Source: Chlorokybus atmophyticus (Eukaryota; Streptophyta; Chlorokybophyceae; Chlorokybales; Chlorokybaceae). From it: a DNA stretch of 64,000 nt. Of the stretch, positions 41,601 through 53,699 are shown one piece after another; within the stretch, counting starts at the first letter, position 1, and each line of letters opens with the position of its first letter. Below the pieces are notes generated by a model. That model had not been told where the DNA came from, ran no database searches, and saw only the letters and a program-made list of their open reading frames with translations. The stretch covers positions 389,977 through 453,976 of the forward strand of contig RHPI01002368.1 in assembly GCA_009103225.1 (NCBI GenBank), written 5' to 3'. The position numbers and the translations under genes are program-made.

Positions 41601-44600
41601 CGCATCACGCTACCCGCCTCATCCGCAACAGTCTGCAATGATGATGATGATGTGTTTGTGTGCGTGCGTGTTGCAGGCACCAATAGCATGGGCCCAATGT
41701 ACAGCAAGCCACTATGCACTCACCTGTAACACACGTCGCTTGAAGTCGATGTCTTCAATGCCCCATTGATCCAACACTGCGTCCAGAGACATCGGGATGG
41801 TGTTGTCGCCGTTGATGGGGCTGTGGTTTGGACCCACGCCGCACAACATCTTCGTCACAACCGGCTCGCCCCACATCGAACGCACCACCATCACACGCAA
41901 ACGGAAACCCAGCGACACGGAGGGGGGAGGCGCTCTACCAACAAGACGACAACGAGAATGAGATCGTATCATATTACTGCTGTTATAGAGATGTAAGCTA
42001 TAAAGACCATGAAGTAAGACATGTACGGTATTCACCAGTTCACGCTAACACCAGACTCAAGTCACGAGAGTCACATCCAAGCATGCTGTTGTGCACACAA
42101 CGAATCATTGTCTTATTGTGTACATACCGCGAGTTAGCACGCATATCCACAGGGAAGTCCGACTCCTCCTCTCCCACCTCGAGCGCAAGCGACGTGAGAA
42201 TCTTGCTCGCAGCGTCTTCTTCTGCAGTTGAAACAGAGTGGTTGATGGCGGCGTGTAGGCCGACCTCGCGCGCGGGCATGACGAGATGTGAAGACATAGT
42301 TGGTAAGAACTCCTCGACAAGGATGGCGTCGCCCTCCCAAAGCTTGACGAGGAGAGACTCGACGGCGCCCACGGCGCCAGAGATGTCCTCACGCTTCCAG
42401 AATGACACGCCGTTGCTGCCCATCCACATTGGACCGGAAGGCTTCACCACGATCTGCTGAGAGTGGATGCGCTTGGTCAAACGCTTCAGGGCTGCCTCAA
42501 ATAATGGCCTGCGTGGGGCGCGTGTGTAAGTGTTTATCACATCGCAGAAGTTGGAACATGCCATGCGTTGCAGGAGCACCCAACAAGCACAACCACACAG
42601 TGAATCAATGCCATTCCTTGACGACACACAGTATAGTCCACCGCTTGACGCATGCATGGACAGCTGTACGCATCAATGCATAAACTCTCCGTCGTTCACT
42701 TCATCAACCATCATGCCAGCAGACTATCTCACTACCTCACCAGTCATATGGTAGTCTACTGATAGCATATATAGTCCTCTGATACGCATATGCACGCACG
42801 CATGCACGCACGCGCGCGCGTCAGCACTTGGACGCACAAGCAGGTGCAAGCACGCACGCACGCACATGCACCATTACACGTATGTGCAGGCGCATGACTG
42901 CAGGTACCTACTCATGAGCTCATACACGAAGGTAATGTGCACATACCTATGGCCATCAGCTTCTGCGAGGTGGTGCACCCATACGCCTGACGTGCCCGTG
43001 GCGTTGTAGCGTTCGCGCCAGGCGCACTTGTACGTGAAGGCGACACATGTGGGGTGGGCGACGCGTGCACGGGAGAGGAGCAGACGGGTGTGCAGCTTGT
43101 CGTTGGTCACGTGCTCCAGTGATGAGCTGCTCGACATGGGCGTGTTGATGCCCTCCTCCAACCACACGCCGTCGCTTCTCTCGCCCTCTGTGGCTGGCGC
43201 CGTCAAGAAGTTGGCAAAGTATGTCACACGCCTGAAATGTAAGAGGCACACATCAACACACCACAACATAAAGCCGTTTTTGTGCCTTCAGGTTTTTTGT
43301 CTCAAAGACTCTACATTCTGATAGGCAACTTAACCGCTCTGTATGCCACCCACTATGTGACCGCGGTATACCGAGTGCATGTGTAATGGAGACCTCAAGA
43401 GAACATGCTGTGCTCAACATATCACATCAAGTACTTGCCTTGGAGGTTCAAACTCTTCAAGGTAGCACTGCCCTGAGGCATCAAACCAGATGCCCTTCTT
43501 GACATAGAGTGCATGTGTGGCCTCCCCTTGCACCAGTGAAGGATCCTGCATTCACGCGTATCCACATTCACACACACGCACACATGCACACCCAACCACC
43601 CAACAGTGTACACATCAGTATAGAAGTCTACTACTCACAAGTGGGGCTTTGTGCAGCCAGGCAGGGTTGGGCACGACAAGTACGTTGCCGGGAGACTGTC
43701 GGCCTCCCTCGAGCGCGAGACTCATGCGATAGTCTGGTTCAGAGAGCAACACGACACATGTTGTGTTGGGCGCGACGTGTCGCGGGGGCTTGATGGCGCC
43801 ATGGGTGTCGCCCGTGCCATCGCCGGCGGTGAGGTCGATGAGAGGGCGCAGGCCCACATCGAACAACACGTTGCGCAGGTTGGTGAGGGAGATGGCCTCG
43901 CGCTCGCTTGGGGTGGGCTCCTTCACGGGAGGGGTGTCGGGGGGCAAAGGCAACCTGCAATGCAAGCATGTGGCTCTTGAGGACATTGCTCATGTGGAGG
44001 CTACTGTGTGATCATAAGGTAGTGTACGCAGGATTGTGATGAGTACCTTTGGACCCCATACCTGACCAGCCAATTGCACACACATGCGCACGGGCGTGCA
44101 TGTACACGCACACACATACAAATGTATGTGTGTTGCCTACAATTACCTGAATGAGAGCTTGCGTGCTATGGGTGAGGGTTGCTCCGAGGGCCCGAACGCA
44201 GCCCCGTCGTGTGCCCCAAAGTCCGCCAACACCACGGCTAAGGCTGCCGCCACGCGCTGGGAGTAACCCGGCTCGGTGTTGGGTTTGAAGCGGTGGGTGA
44301 AGGCGGAGGCCAGTATGTTGGCCATCACGAACTCCGAGTTGGCAAAGTGGCGCTGCAACGCGCCCGTGCAGTAGATCACGGCACCGTCGCCCATCAGACA
44401 CACACTGTGGCCAAACACCCCCTGCGAAGCTCTCTCCACACTGCAATCCACAACACACACCAAACACATTTCACGTTAATGACACGTGAAACGTTGTGCA
44501 CTAAGTCGTTTGTAAGTAATGCATACGGAACATGCCCGACGCACGTGCGCATGCAAATGTGCGTGTGTGCGCACGCTTGTGTATGCAAATGTGCACGCTA

Positions 44601-47188
44601 GCATACGCACAGGCAGGCACATGCAAGGTTCACATTAGCAATAACACACCTTTCCGCGAGCCAGTGTGGGGGCGGGTCGTTGGCCCACCCGCCCACAATG
44701 TCTTGCGGCTCGAACCTCACGGCGCAGTTGTAGGGCGGGTCGGATTCGAGGGCTTCTGCAAAGGCAGCGCACCCTGATGCTGCGTTGATTGTGGGGGGCA
44801 GGCGCAGGTTCAGGCGCAGCGCCGTGTCGGCCACAGATGGACCCTGCAAATGGAGAGATAGCGTGTCAGCCATAGGAGGTGTGTCATCAGCTCAACATGT
44901 ACCAGCACGACACTTACTGCTTTACACCTGTGCAAAGGTTAAGGTTTTGGTGGACAATGAGCACTAGTTCAGATATGAACTAGGCACAGACCGTGACTGT
45001 ATCATCTGAAGTTTCAGCAATTGCTTTGCATGTAAGGTATGCGCACATGTTTGTGAATATGCGTGCACGCACATGCACATGTACACGACAGAACATTGAT
45101 GAGACCCTACTCACTTGGATTGCGCCTGTGACGGAGAGTGTGGGTCGCCATGTGTTGTTGAGAACCAGTTCAGACAAGTCATGGTCAGCGACGGTGGTGT
45201 CATCCGGGTTCACGAAGGGGAAGCGGGCCCAGACGGCCTCCCCGAGGACCGACACCGTGGCCGAGACCTGGTTGATGGCGTCGTCGGGAATGTCGCAGTA
45301 CAGCTCCTTGAGCGTCAACCTACCCGTCTGCTCCGACTCGATCCGGGAGAGTATAGCGCGAGCCACACGGAAGGAGTCGGGGACTATGCCTCCCACCTCT
45401 CCACTATGAGCTGCCTCCTCCATCACCTAAGCAAAAAGTAAACCACATTTTAGCCTGTCATGCCAAACCGGTGCAACCTCACTTGTTAATCAAGGTTCAG
45501 GTAACTGACTATGTACCTGGACTGTAAGTATGCCGGCAATCAAACCGCGCATGCTGGATGTCAAGCAGAAGCGCTCGCTATCAGCTGGGCCACTGTGAAG
45601 AAAAAGAAGCATAGTTCAAGTTGTTGCATTGTGTTATTTGCATTGCTACATGCATGGCGATAAGCTTTAAGGGCTTACTTGTTGAGTGCAAAGACTGCTG
45701 CGGGGTCGCCAATGCGCTCCGTGAGGTAGTCCAGGCACTCTGTTGGACAATTTTAAACTTCTGAGAATCTTACCCCAGCATGTTGCGTGGTGCATGATGT
45801 GTCTTACATAAGAGGGGGTACTTACTCTGATCGGGTGTGAAGTTGGGTGTGTCAGCGCAGTCAATGCACAGAAGAATCTCCCCGTGAGGCTTCCCGCTCG
45901 CCTTCAACGACACCACTGCGCAGTTGCAGGATCAGGACATGCGCAGACAAGGATATGCACTCACACATGTACATACATGCACAAGCACACGCACACCCAA
46001 CCACATGCGTGCGTGCGTTTTGAGCATCCTACTTGTGGTGAGGAAGGTGAGGAGGCAGGCGCGCTCAAACTGACTCCACTCGGGAGTCTCAGCAGCCTTC
46101 TTCCCGTTCTCCATGGCGTGGCTGGTCCCGTTCATGCCGACTGTATCCACAACCTGGCGCGAGTACTGAGGCGTGTACATGAGGCTCGCTTTGCCATCCT
46201 CCGCAGTGGCGGGGAAGTCCACTATCAAGAGAACTGTCTTGCCTGGCTTCACCACCTGTGAACACTTGCTTATGTACTGGTGTCACGAGCCAAAGAAACT
46301 GGATACCACTAACAATATGACAACAACATCACACCTCCACTTTTATGGTGTTGGCATGTTTCGGCAGCTGCTTGTTGATCCATTGCTGCAAGGCATCACC
46401 AAAGGCCTTTACACCAGCCTGCATGCAACGCACCACAAACATACAGTGTGAGTCAATGCCCAGGTAACAGCACGATTCATAGGCACAATGAACTTTGATG
46501 ATGATGATGAAGTTGGGTCGCAGAAGCCATGCAACTGTGTTGTTGATGCACACGCACTACTGTCCAAAGCACCAACTGTATATGACATTGAAGCTACGAC
46601 CATTACAAGCTACAACCACTTCAGGGCTGAGTCTCATTGTATGCATGTACACATGTGTGTGTGCGCGCATGCGTGTGTGTGAGTGCACGTGCATGCGTGT
46701 ATGTAACAAGTCCACTGCAGTCTCACCTGTGTGGTGGTGGTGGTGGGTNNNNNNNNNNNNNNNNNNNNNNNNNNNNNNNNNNNNNNNNNNNNNNNNNNNN
46801 NNNNNNNNNNNNNNNNNNNNNNNNNNNNNNNNNNNNNNNNNNNNNNNNNNNNNNNNNNNNNNNNNNNNNNNNNNNNNNNNNNNNNNNNNNNNNNNNNNNN
46901 NNNNNNNNNNNNNNNNNNNNNNNNNNNNNNNNNNNNNNNNNNNNNNNNNNNNNNNNNNNNNNNNNNNNNNNNNNNNNNNNNNNNNNNNNNNNNNNNNNNG
47001 GGGGGGGGGGTGAAAAATACGTGTGTGCGTGTAAGTGTGCACATGTGTGTGGGGATTCCAAGTCCTCGACTGCATTTGAGTCTCACCTCACTGGTGGTGT
47101 TGAATTTTGACAGCAGGCCTTCGGAGTTAAGTGCATTCCATGCACGTGACGCCGCAGCACTCACAGCCTCCATCTCAATGCGGACCAT
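38696..47188 (-). CDS. Fusion: M20-peptidase-like domain + carnosine-synthase-like ATP-grasp ligase
   Basis: At least 23 exons in phase: 47087-47188, 46335-46418, 46033-46255, 45826-45915, 45679-45739, 45517-45592, 45115-45426, 44650-44843, 44147-44440, 43639-43954, 43439-43545, 42947-43231, 42128-42508, 41724-41934, 41316-41632, 40650-41091, 40178-40405, 39906-40004, 39676-39815, 39273-39452, 39040-39103, 38861-38938, 38696-38764; about 1450 residues. Residues 1-480 resemble M20 dipeptidases (CLTSSMRG, AAHSGEVGG, NNTWRPTLSVTGA, LRLNLRLPPTI), but most metal ligands are replaced. Residues about 500-1450 resemble carnosine synthase 1: CVVLLSEPDYRMSL, ATP-grasp module 1 (IVVKPSGPMWMGSNGVSF, ILVEEFLP, IEVND), then module 2 (PAVLKLEYGSSAAGVVLV, LMEYVEGSEHDVD, LLEINARMGGFYIR/DW) with its ATP and Mg ligands. 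The family joins beta-alanine or a similar acid to an amino acid. Intron 43232-43438 has a GC donor. A sequence gap lies in intron 1. Confidence 0.85.
46749..46999. other. Assembly gap (251 N)
   Basis: Undetermined bases lie in the first intron of the fusion gene and are followed by a poly-G run (47000-47011). Both flanks carry GTGAGACTG/GTGAGACTC donor-like sequence preceded by CCACCA repeats (minus strand), so a tandem duplication, a hidden exon or a misjoin is possible. Confidence 0.95.
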
Positions 47189-48389
47189 ATCTCTCTCTGT
47201 CTCTCAAACTGGTTCTAATTTCCGATCGATGCTAGTTTAGGTTGGCGATCTGGTTCAGGCACTGACACTGTGGGAAGGCAGGGCAAAGGGGTGAGAAAGA
47301 GTGACGGTACTGGACACTGTCCACAGTGGTTTGCTTTGTGTTTGCAGCATGTGTGTCGTGTGGATTGTCTTGTAAGTAACGTAAGCGTCATCGATTCGTT
47401 GTTACAGCATTACCAATGCCTCTGATCGCTGATCCAAGCTGGACTCAAAGCATGCTAGCATGCAACCACACTGAGGGAGTGCTGATCTGACTGTCCACCA
47501 GCTTGTGCAACACTCAAACACACCGCTGGTACTTGTTTACTTTGCCAGATCGCTCACCTCAAAGCACAAGCAGCCTTTGATAAAACTGCAAATCCCACAA
47601 CAAATGAAGTAATTAAGCAAGCACATGGGCACACTATCACCTTGGGGAGGGGGGAGGAAAGCTGTTGGGGCAGCAGTAGTGGCGTTGTGCTCAACTGTCA
47701 GGCGGCCCGCAGCGATCCATCAACTACAATGTGACCCTGAAATCTCACCACAACGCATGCACGCAGCCCAACCCCTGGCCTCACGACAGCGCTCCCCCGG
47801 TCTGGTCTGGTCTGGTCTGGTCCTGGCCTGGTTGTTTAGCCTGTGTTCGTTAGCTACGGAAATAAACTTTGTTTGCAATACATACAACTCCAAATGAACG
47901 GAATATGTACACGGTTAAGTTTCCAGTTGATCGCCGTGTTTCCGCGTACGGAGGTAACCTTTCTTCCTTACAGACCGCCAAAGCCGTTGGATGCCAACCA
48001 CAAGCATAATGGCACCGTTCGATTGCCCGCGTCGATCTAGGTCCAACACATGCGAAGAAAGTCTGGCACGCGGCGGTTATTCTTCTGTGCGGCTTGTGCC
48101 CTCTTGTGCGCAAGTAGCCTCAATAGCGATATTCTACCAAGAAGCATACAGCAAGCTTGCACTGGATGCATGATCAATAAGCAGACCTTCATCTCAATGT
48201 CGATTCAGTCACTGCCACGTCAGTGAATCAATCGTCAGAGATGAACAGTAAGATTCGGATTAGGGTTTACACTGGAAATGGTATAGGGACCTGCCAGCAA
48301 GCAGGCGGCAGCGGCGGCCGAGGAGGAGGAGGAGGTAGAGGAGGAGGTAGAGGAGGCGGAGAGTGAGGAGGTTTGGAGGTGGAGTGGCT
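47189..48389. promoter_or_regulatory. Head-to-head spacer, fusion gene / SYT, with GGTCTGG-GGCCTGG array
   Basis: Three GGTCTG units run directly into TCCTGGCCTGG at 47801-47832. A GGA-rich stretch (48320-48360) and GATTAGGGTT (48257-48266) lie close to the SYT start. No ORF here has domain support. Confidence 0.5.
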
Positions 48390-51300
48390 ATGTCGTTTAT
48401 TACATGGACTGCTGGTTTGGTGGGCGGGGTATTCGGGGGCGTGTTGACATGGGTGCTGCGAGTGCTGCTGCTGGTGGTAGGGGGGGCTGTGGGGCTGTAC
48501 CTGTCGCTTCAATATGAGCACAAGCATAAGCCGCCGCCGCCCAGCTATGAGCGCCTGGACCTCGCTGAGCCCGTTGCCCAGCTCGCCAATGGCCCCATTC
48601 GCGCTGAAGCACTGCGCAAGAAGCTCCCCTCATGGGTTCAGTACCCAGACTTCCAGCGTGTGCACTGGGTTGACAGGGTTGTGCTTGAGCTGTGGCCTTA
48701 CATTGACGCCGCCGTAACCAAGATGGTCAAGGTCAGCATGCATGTCACATGCAACACTTGACAGCATTGCATTGTTTAAAGCAATGTGAGAAATGGCTCT
48801 TGCAGCCTGCGCCTGAGCACCAAGTCGGGTCATTGTCACTTCTTGCATGTGTCTAGTTAGTTGGTTTGGAATTGATAATGAGGACGGTCACGCTCTGCTG
48901 GTAAACGCCATACAACAGAAGAAAGTTGTTGCTTACTTGGACACAAACGCACTTCAGCAGTGGGCCATTCCGGAATGATCAACAGCATGGTCATGTGTGT
49001 GCAGGACATGGTCCCAGATATGATCAAGCAGAACATTCCCGCAGCAGCTTACAAGGTTTGAGCAACATGCACGTATAGTGTAAAACATACAGACATGTGT
49101 GAATCCCCTTTTTAGCTGTCAGTGACAGCTTGTGGCTTATCACAGGTGATAGAGGGTGTGAACCTTACTGACGTCACGTTGGGCGCTGCACCACCTTTGT
49201 TCGGTGGCATCAAGACTTATGACACATCTGACGAAGAGGTATACAACACCAACACCAACACTAACACCGCCATTTCTTGCCTGCAGATGTGGCAGTATGC
49301 ATGGCCAATTGCATACATGCAGCAAATATTCCGTCACATTGCTGATTCTTGCTTTCAACAGGTGGTGTTGGAAGTAGATATCATTTGGGTTGCAGCTGCC
49401 CGAGCAGCAGTGGGAGTGACTTTTGTTAGGAACTATGGGGTGTTTCCTATCGAGGTAACAATTGTGCTGCATGCAATTCAACCATGATGGCGAGCTATGT
49501 GCATCTTGTTAATGGATGGACTGTTAATGCCTTACATGTCGCAGGTTTCCGACATTGCGATTCGCTCCACTTTGCGCATCAACTTGCGCCCGCTTATACC
49601 TGTTTTGCCCTGCTTCGGCAAGATAATGGCATGCCTTGTCAAGGTAAGTGAAAGCAAACAGAGTTGTATGCTTGCTATTTGTAGGGATTACATTAGCATT
49701 GGTTGGTTACTGCACAGACACACAGTTTGCATTGACGGCGTTGTCAATCATACTCCTTGCGAAAGTGGTCACTTGCATGCAATTGCATACAAGTGCATAA
49801 CCACGAGCATGCACGACTGCAGTATGCATCATGCATTCGTGACTTGTGCACAACCCCTCAAGTTTGTGCAGTATGCGGGGTTGTCACTCATAGTAACATG
49901 ATAAATATAAGGGAAGCATAAAAAGGTATAACGTATGGCAGTGTTGAAAGAGTGCACTTTTTCGCTTGTTGCAGAGGCCGTCAATAGACTTTGCGCTGAA
50001 GCTTGGCAGCATTGATTTGATGGCGATTCCCGGTGTTCACCACTCTGTGGCGTTCCTGGCGGGTTTCTTTGCGGAGTATTTCGCTGGATGGCCCAAGTGG
50101 GCCGCGGAGGTGCCTGTTGTTGAGGGCGATTATGTTGCCATGCGGCGAGCCGTTCTGCCCAAAGGCAAACTGCTTGTGCACTTGGTGAGAGACTCTTGTT
50201 GCAGTTCGTGCACGTGTGTGCGTTGTGCGTGTGCTGAGATTTCCTTACGCATGGCCAGGCAAACTTGCGTGGCTTAGTTTGTTGACAGGTTATTCAGCAG
50301 CATGTACTGCAGGCTTTGTGTGCTGCACGATTTTATTTTCTTTCACGGTTATAAAGTCACTCAGTTATCATGCATGGCAACCATTATGTTGGTTGTGTAG
50401 ATGCACTACGGTTTGATTGGGTCATCTGTGTCATGGTCAAGCTGCAGTTTGTCAGGTGTCATGCATTGTGTTCACATGTGCTATGTGTGGTGTTGCAGGT
50501 TGAGGCCAAGAGTCTGCGCAATGTGGACACGTTTGGAAAGTCTGATCCATTTGTGGAGATGCATGTCAACAAGGGGCGCTTTGTGCGGTCTGTCAAGCGC
50601 GACAACACGCTCTCTCCAGTGTGGGGCGCCAACTACACCTTTGGCGTCAACAATCCTGGTACTGATCGCCTGCACCTGCGAGTCCTCGACTGGGACCAGG
50701 CAAGTGTTATGTGCGCATGTACATGTACATGCACGCACGCATGCATGCGCACACATGCATATATGTGCTTGTGTGCAATTGTGTGTGTTGCGTTTGTCTC
50801 GTGTATGTTGTACTTGTCACCCAGCACTGAGCACGTTGGTGTGTAGGTTGGCAAGCACGATAAGCTGGGGCTGGGCTATGTCACAATATCAAAGCTGAAG
50901 CCAAATGTCGCGAGTGACATGTGGCTGGACCTGAAGAAGAATGAGGACGATGATGATGCGGCCTCCCAAGGCAAGAAGCCGCGAGGGCAGCTGCACCTTG
51001 TTGTCACCTGGCAGCCTTTCTCGGTGCGTATGTACAACAATGTTGACGCAGCTGTTTTGCATTTGTGAAAGGGGGACGCCTGCACGCATTACAGACAGTT
51101 TCGTGATAGCCAAAACGAGGTTGTACAGACGCATGGGGTTACAACATGGAGCATATCACTTTCAGCAATCATGTGCAGCCTGTGTAGCAATGATACTAAC
51201 ATTCAATGGAAGCCACACTGTCACAAGACACTTGCTACAGACACATGAGACATTTAATGAAAACACATTCTTGCACTGTATGTTGCAAAGTTCACAGAGA

Positions 51301-52680
51301 TTAGTCCGCACATCTGCGCACACATACCTGTCTATTTTGTTTTGAAGAGTGGGCTGTAAAAGGTCGGCTGTCTCATAAACCCGCCACTGTCGCAGGATGA
51401 CACTCTGGAGGACGACGCACGCGCACTAGCGCAGGAGCTCGAGGAGGAGGATCGCCACCTCAACCATGACGACGATCCCATTTCAGGCACTGGGCCTGGT
51501 GCAGTTGGCGAGGCTCAGGGTGGTGTTGTGCAGGTAAGGAGCAAAATCTGTTGTACCTGGTGACTGGACCTCATGAACATGTGTGTTTGTTGGTTTATGT
51601 CATATCGGGATTGTGCAATCTTGCAGGCTGTCATACCTGGACCTGTTGGGGCTATCGCCGGTGGACTTGCCTCAAAGGTGCCATTTGTTGGCGAGTTTCT
51701 GGGAGGGTCAAAGCCGCCACCACAGGGTAATGTTGCACTCATGCTGCATTGGTGTTATGCAATGCAAGTGACAGGTGTTGGTTTATGGATTGGGACACGC
51801 TTGGCGTGTACTTACGCCTGGGGATGTATCGTGCTTGCAGCAATGGGGGCTAATGTCGGCAGTCTGAAAATACAACTGCACAAAGCAGTCAACCTCGCCA
51901 ATGGCGAGAAGGGCAAGTAAGTCATTTGACCCCATAATACTACACACGCTTGGCATTGCTTGTGGCCTTGTTATTAACAGCGTTGTGGGTGAAAGTGAGA
52001 GCCTCACCTGTCCATATGCTTGGTCTGTTGTGGCAGTAATCCTTATGTCAAGATGCGGATGCGTGCGGCTATGGCTGACAGCAAGAAATCAAAGGTGGTC
52101 CGTCATTCGGCCAATCCTGTCTGGGAGGAGCCATTTGAGTTCCCAGTGGTAAGCTTGCTAGCTCAATCGGATATTACGTGGCTCACATGTACACACGTGC
52201 GCGCATGTGCACGCTCACATCTCAACTTCACACGTGGTTGGCTCACACTCTGTCACATGCATACCTGTCTGTGAGTGTGCAAATGCGCACGAGAGGGTGT
52301 ACGTCTGCGTATGCGCGTGTGCACATATGCACATACCTGCACGTGTGTATGTAGGCGTATGGTTGGTTGCATAGTGTTCACATGTGTATATCCATACTCA
52401 TGCATTCGACCTACCTTGAAACATGGTATGTGTACGCGCTCACCATGCTTGCGATGCTGTGCAGGGTGATCCGGAGAGCGACGAGCTTCTCGTGGAGGTG
52501 TTCGACAAGGACCTGATCGGCAAGAAGTTTCTCGGGCGGATGACCATCACAGTGGCGGAGGTGCAGAAGCAGAATGGTGGCACGCTCGTGGGTCCATCCT
52601 CGGGCTACCCGCTGCTCGAGACGCCCAACTCGGGAGGCGGGTCTATCTGCATGGACCTCAGCTGGATTCCTGGGGGGTGA
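48390..52680 (+). CDS. SYT1: Plant-type synaptotagmin (SMP + two C2 domains)
   Basis: Thirteen exons in phase: 48390-48731, 49005-49055, 49146-49238, 49362-49454, 49545-49643, 49975-50184, 50499-50699, 50847-51023, 51396-51533, 51627-51726, 51841-51916, 52037-52148, 52465-52680; about 635 residues. An N-terminal hydrophobic hairpin (residues about 5-42) anchors it in the ER. An SMP lipid-transfer domain follows (about 65-295: VDRVVLELWPYIDAAVTKMV, LTDVTLGAAPPLFGGIK, STLRINLRPLIPVLPCFGK, IPGVHHSVAFL). C2A (about 297-422) has RNVDTFGKSDPFVEM and HLRVLDWDQ/VGKHDKLG, with Ca-loop aspartates. C2B (about 505-635) has NNPYVKMRM and LLVEVFDKDLIGKKFLG. Plant SYTs and animal E-Syts tether ER to plasma membrane and move glycerolipids. 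An acidic linker (DDTLEDDARALAQELEEED) lies between the C2 domains. The intron after exon 7 has a GC donor (CAG/GCAAGT, 50700). Confidence 0.93.
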
Positions 52681-53699
52681 GGACTTTGTACCAGTGCAGA
52701 TGAAGGTGTTGCTATGAGAGAGAGAGAGAGAGAGGAAAAGATCATGCAATACGCACCTTGCACCTATGCAAGCTGTACATACGAGCACTGTTTGGACGCA
52801 ATTGTAGCTCATTGAGTTGATCGCTTGGTTGGTTGGATGGCTGGGTGGTTCATTATGTTCATTTTGTACATATGGTTGGTGGGCACTGCTGTCGAGTGCT
52901 TGCACTGCGGCTGCTGGAGTAACCAGACCAAACCACTGTGTAATGTGTGCGGGGTGCTGTATCACACCTGTTCAAGGCATGCTTTCGTGTGCCCTTTATT
53001 GCTGGACACGCATACATGTGTGTGGTTAAGGGGTGTTGTAGTGCCAAGATGTTACCTCAGCACTGCCCTCATCTATGGCAACATTTATGAGGTCAACACG
53101 CGATGCAGCATTCATGAAGAACAGAGTGCAGTGAGTTCTTTCTATGTGCAATGCGCTTGTAAATGATGGTTGAAGCAGAAATATGGTTGAAGGAGGGGCT
53201 TTACGCCAGCCACTACTCATCATGACCCGAGCATAGCGGCTTGTCACAATAGCAATCAGGACAGTATCTCGTGTTCAAAATGCAAATTTTTTGGGCAAGG
53301 GAAATGCAACACACTTTTTGTGAGCGGGTTGGACTACTATTGACTGCAGTAAGAAACAGTATGAAAATGAACCCTTGTATGACATTACCATACCTGAATG
53401 GATGCTACTTCTGACCTCGAACTCTCATAATCAGATGCTGTATGAGGTAATGCTGACATACCAAATCAATTTTATTGCATATCACAATCACCGCAACCAT
53501 TCGTACACGGCACACGCATCTCAAAAACCAACAATCCAATTGTACAGGTCACACAAAGGGGAGGCAATTCATTGCTATGTACAACACCCCAGCTAAAAAA
53601 GAAACAAATAACAAAGCTATCTTACCAACTGCGCGACAATGAGTCGCAGCGACAAATACAAAGCGCGAATCAAGTGTCAATAACCGATCGATCAACTCT
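52681..53699. other. Tail-to-tail spacer, SYT / PQ-loop gene
   Basis: No gene recognised. A short GA run (52714-52732) lies near the SYT 3' end. The remainder is AT-rich relative to the genes. Confidence 0.45.

Noticed and set aside
47625-48173. Plus-strand ORFs between the fusion gene and SYT
   Set aside because: No domain, no splice-consistent extension, and they overlap the GGTCTGG array in a head-to-head promoter.
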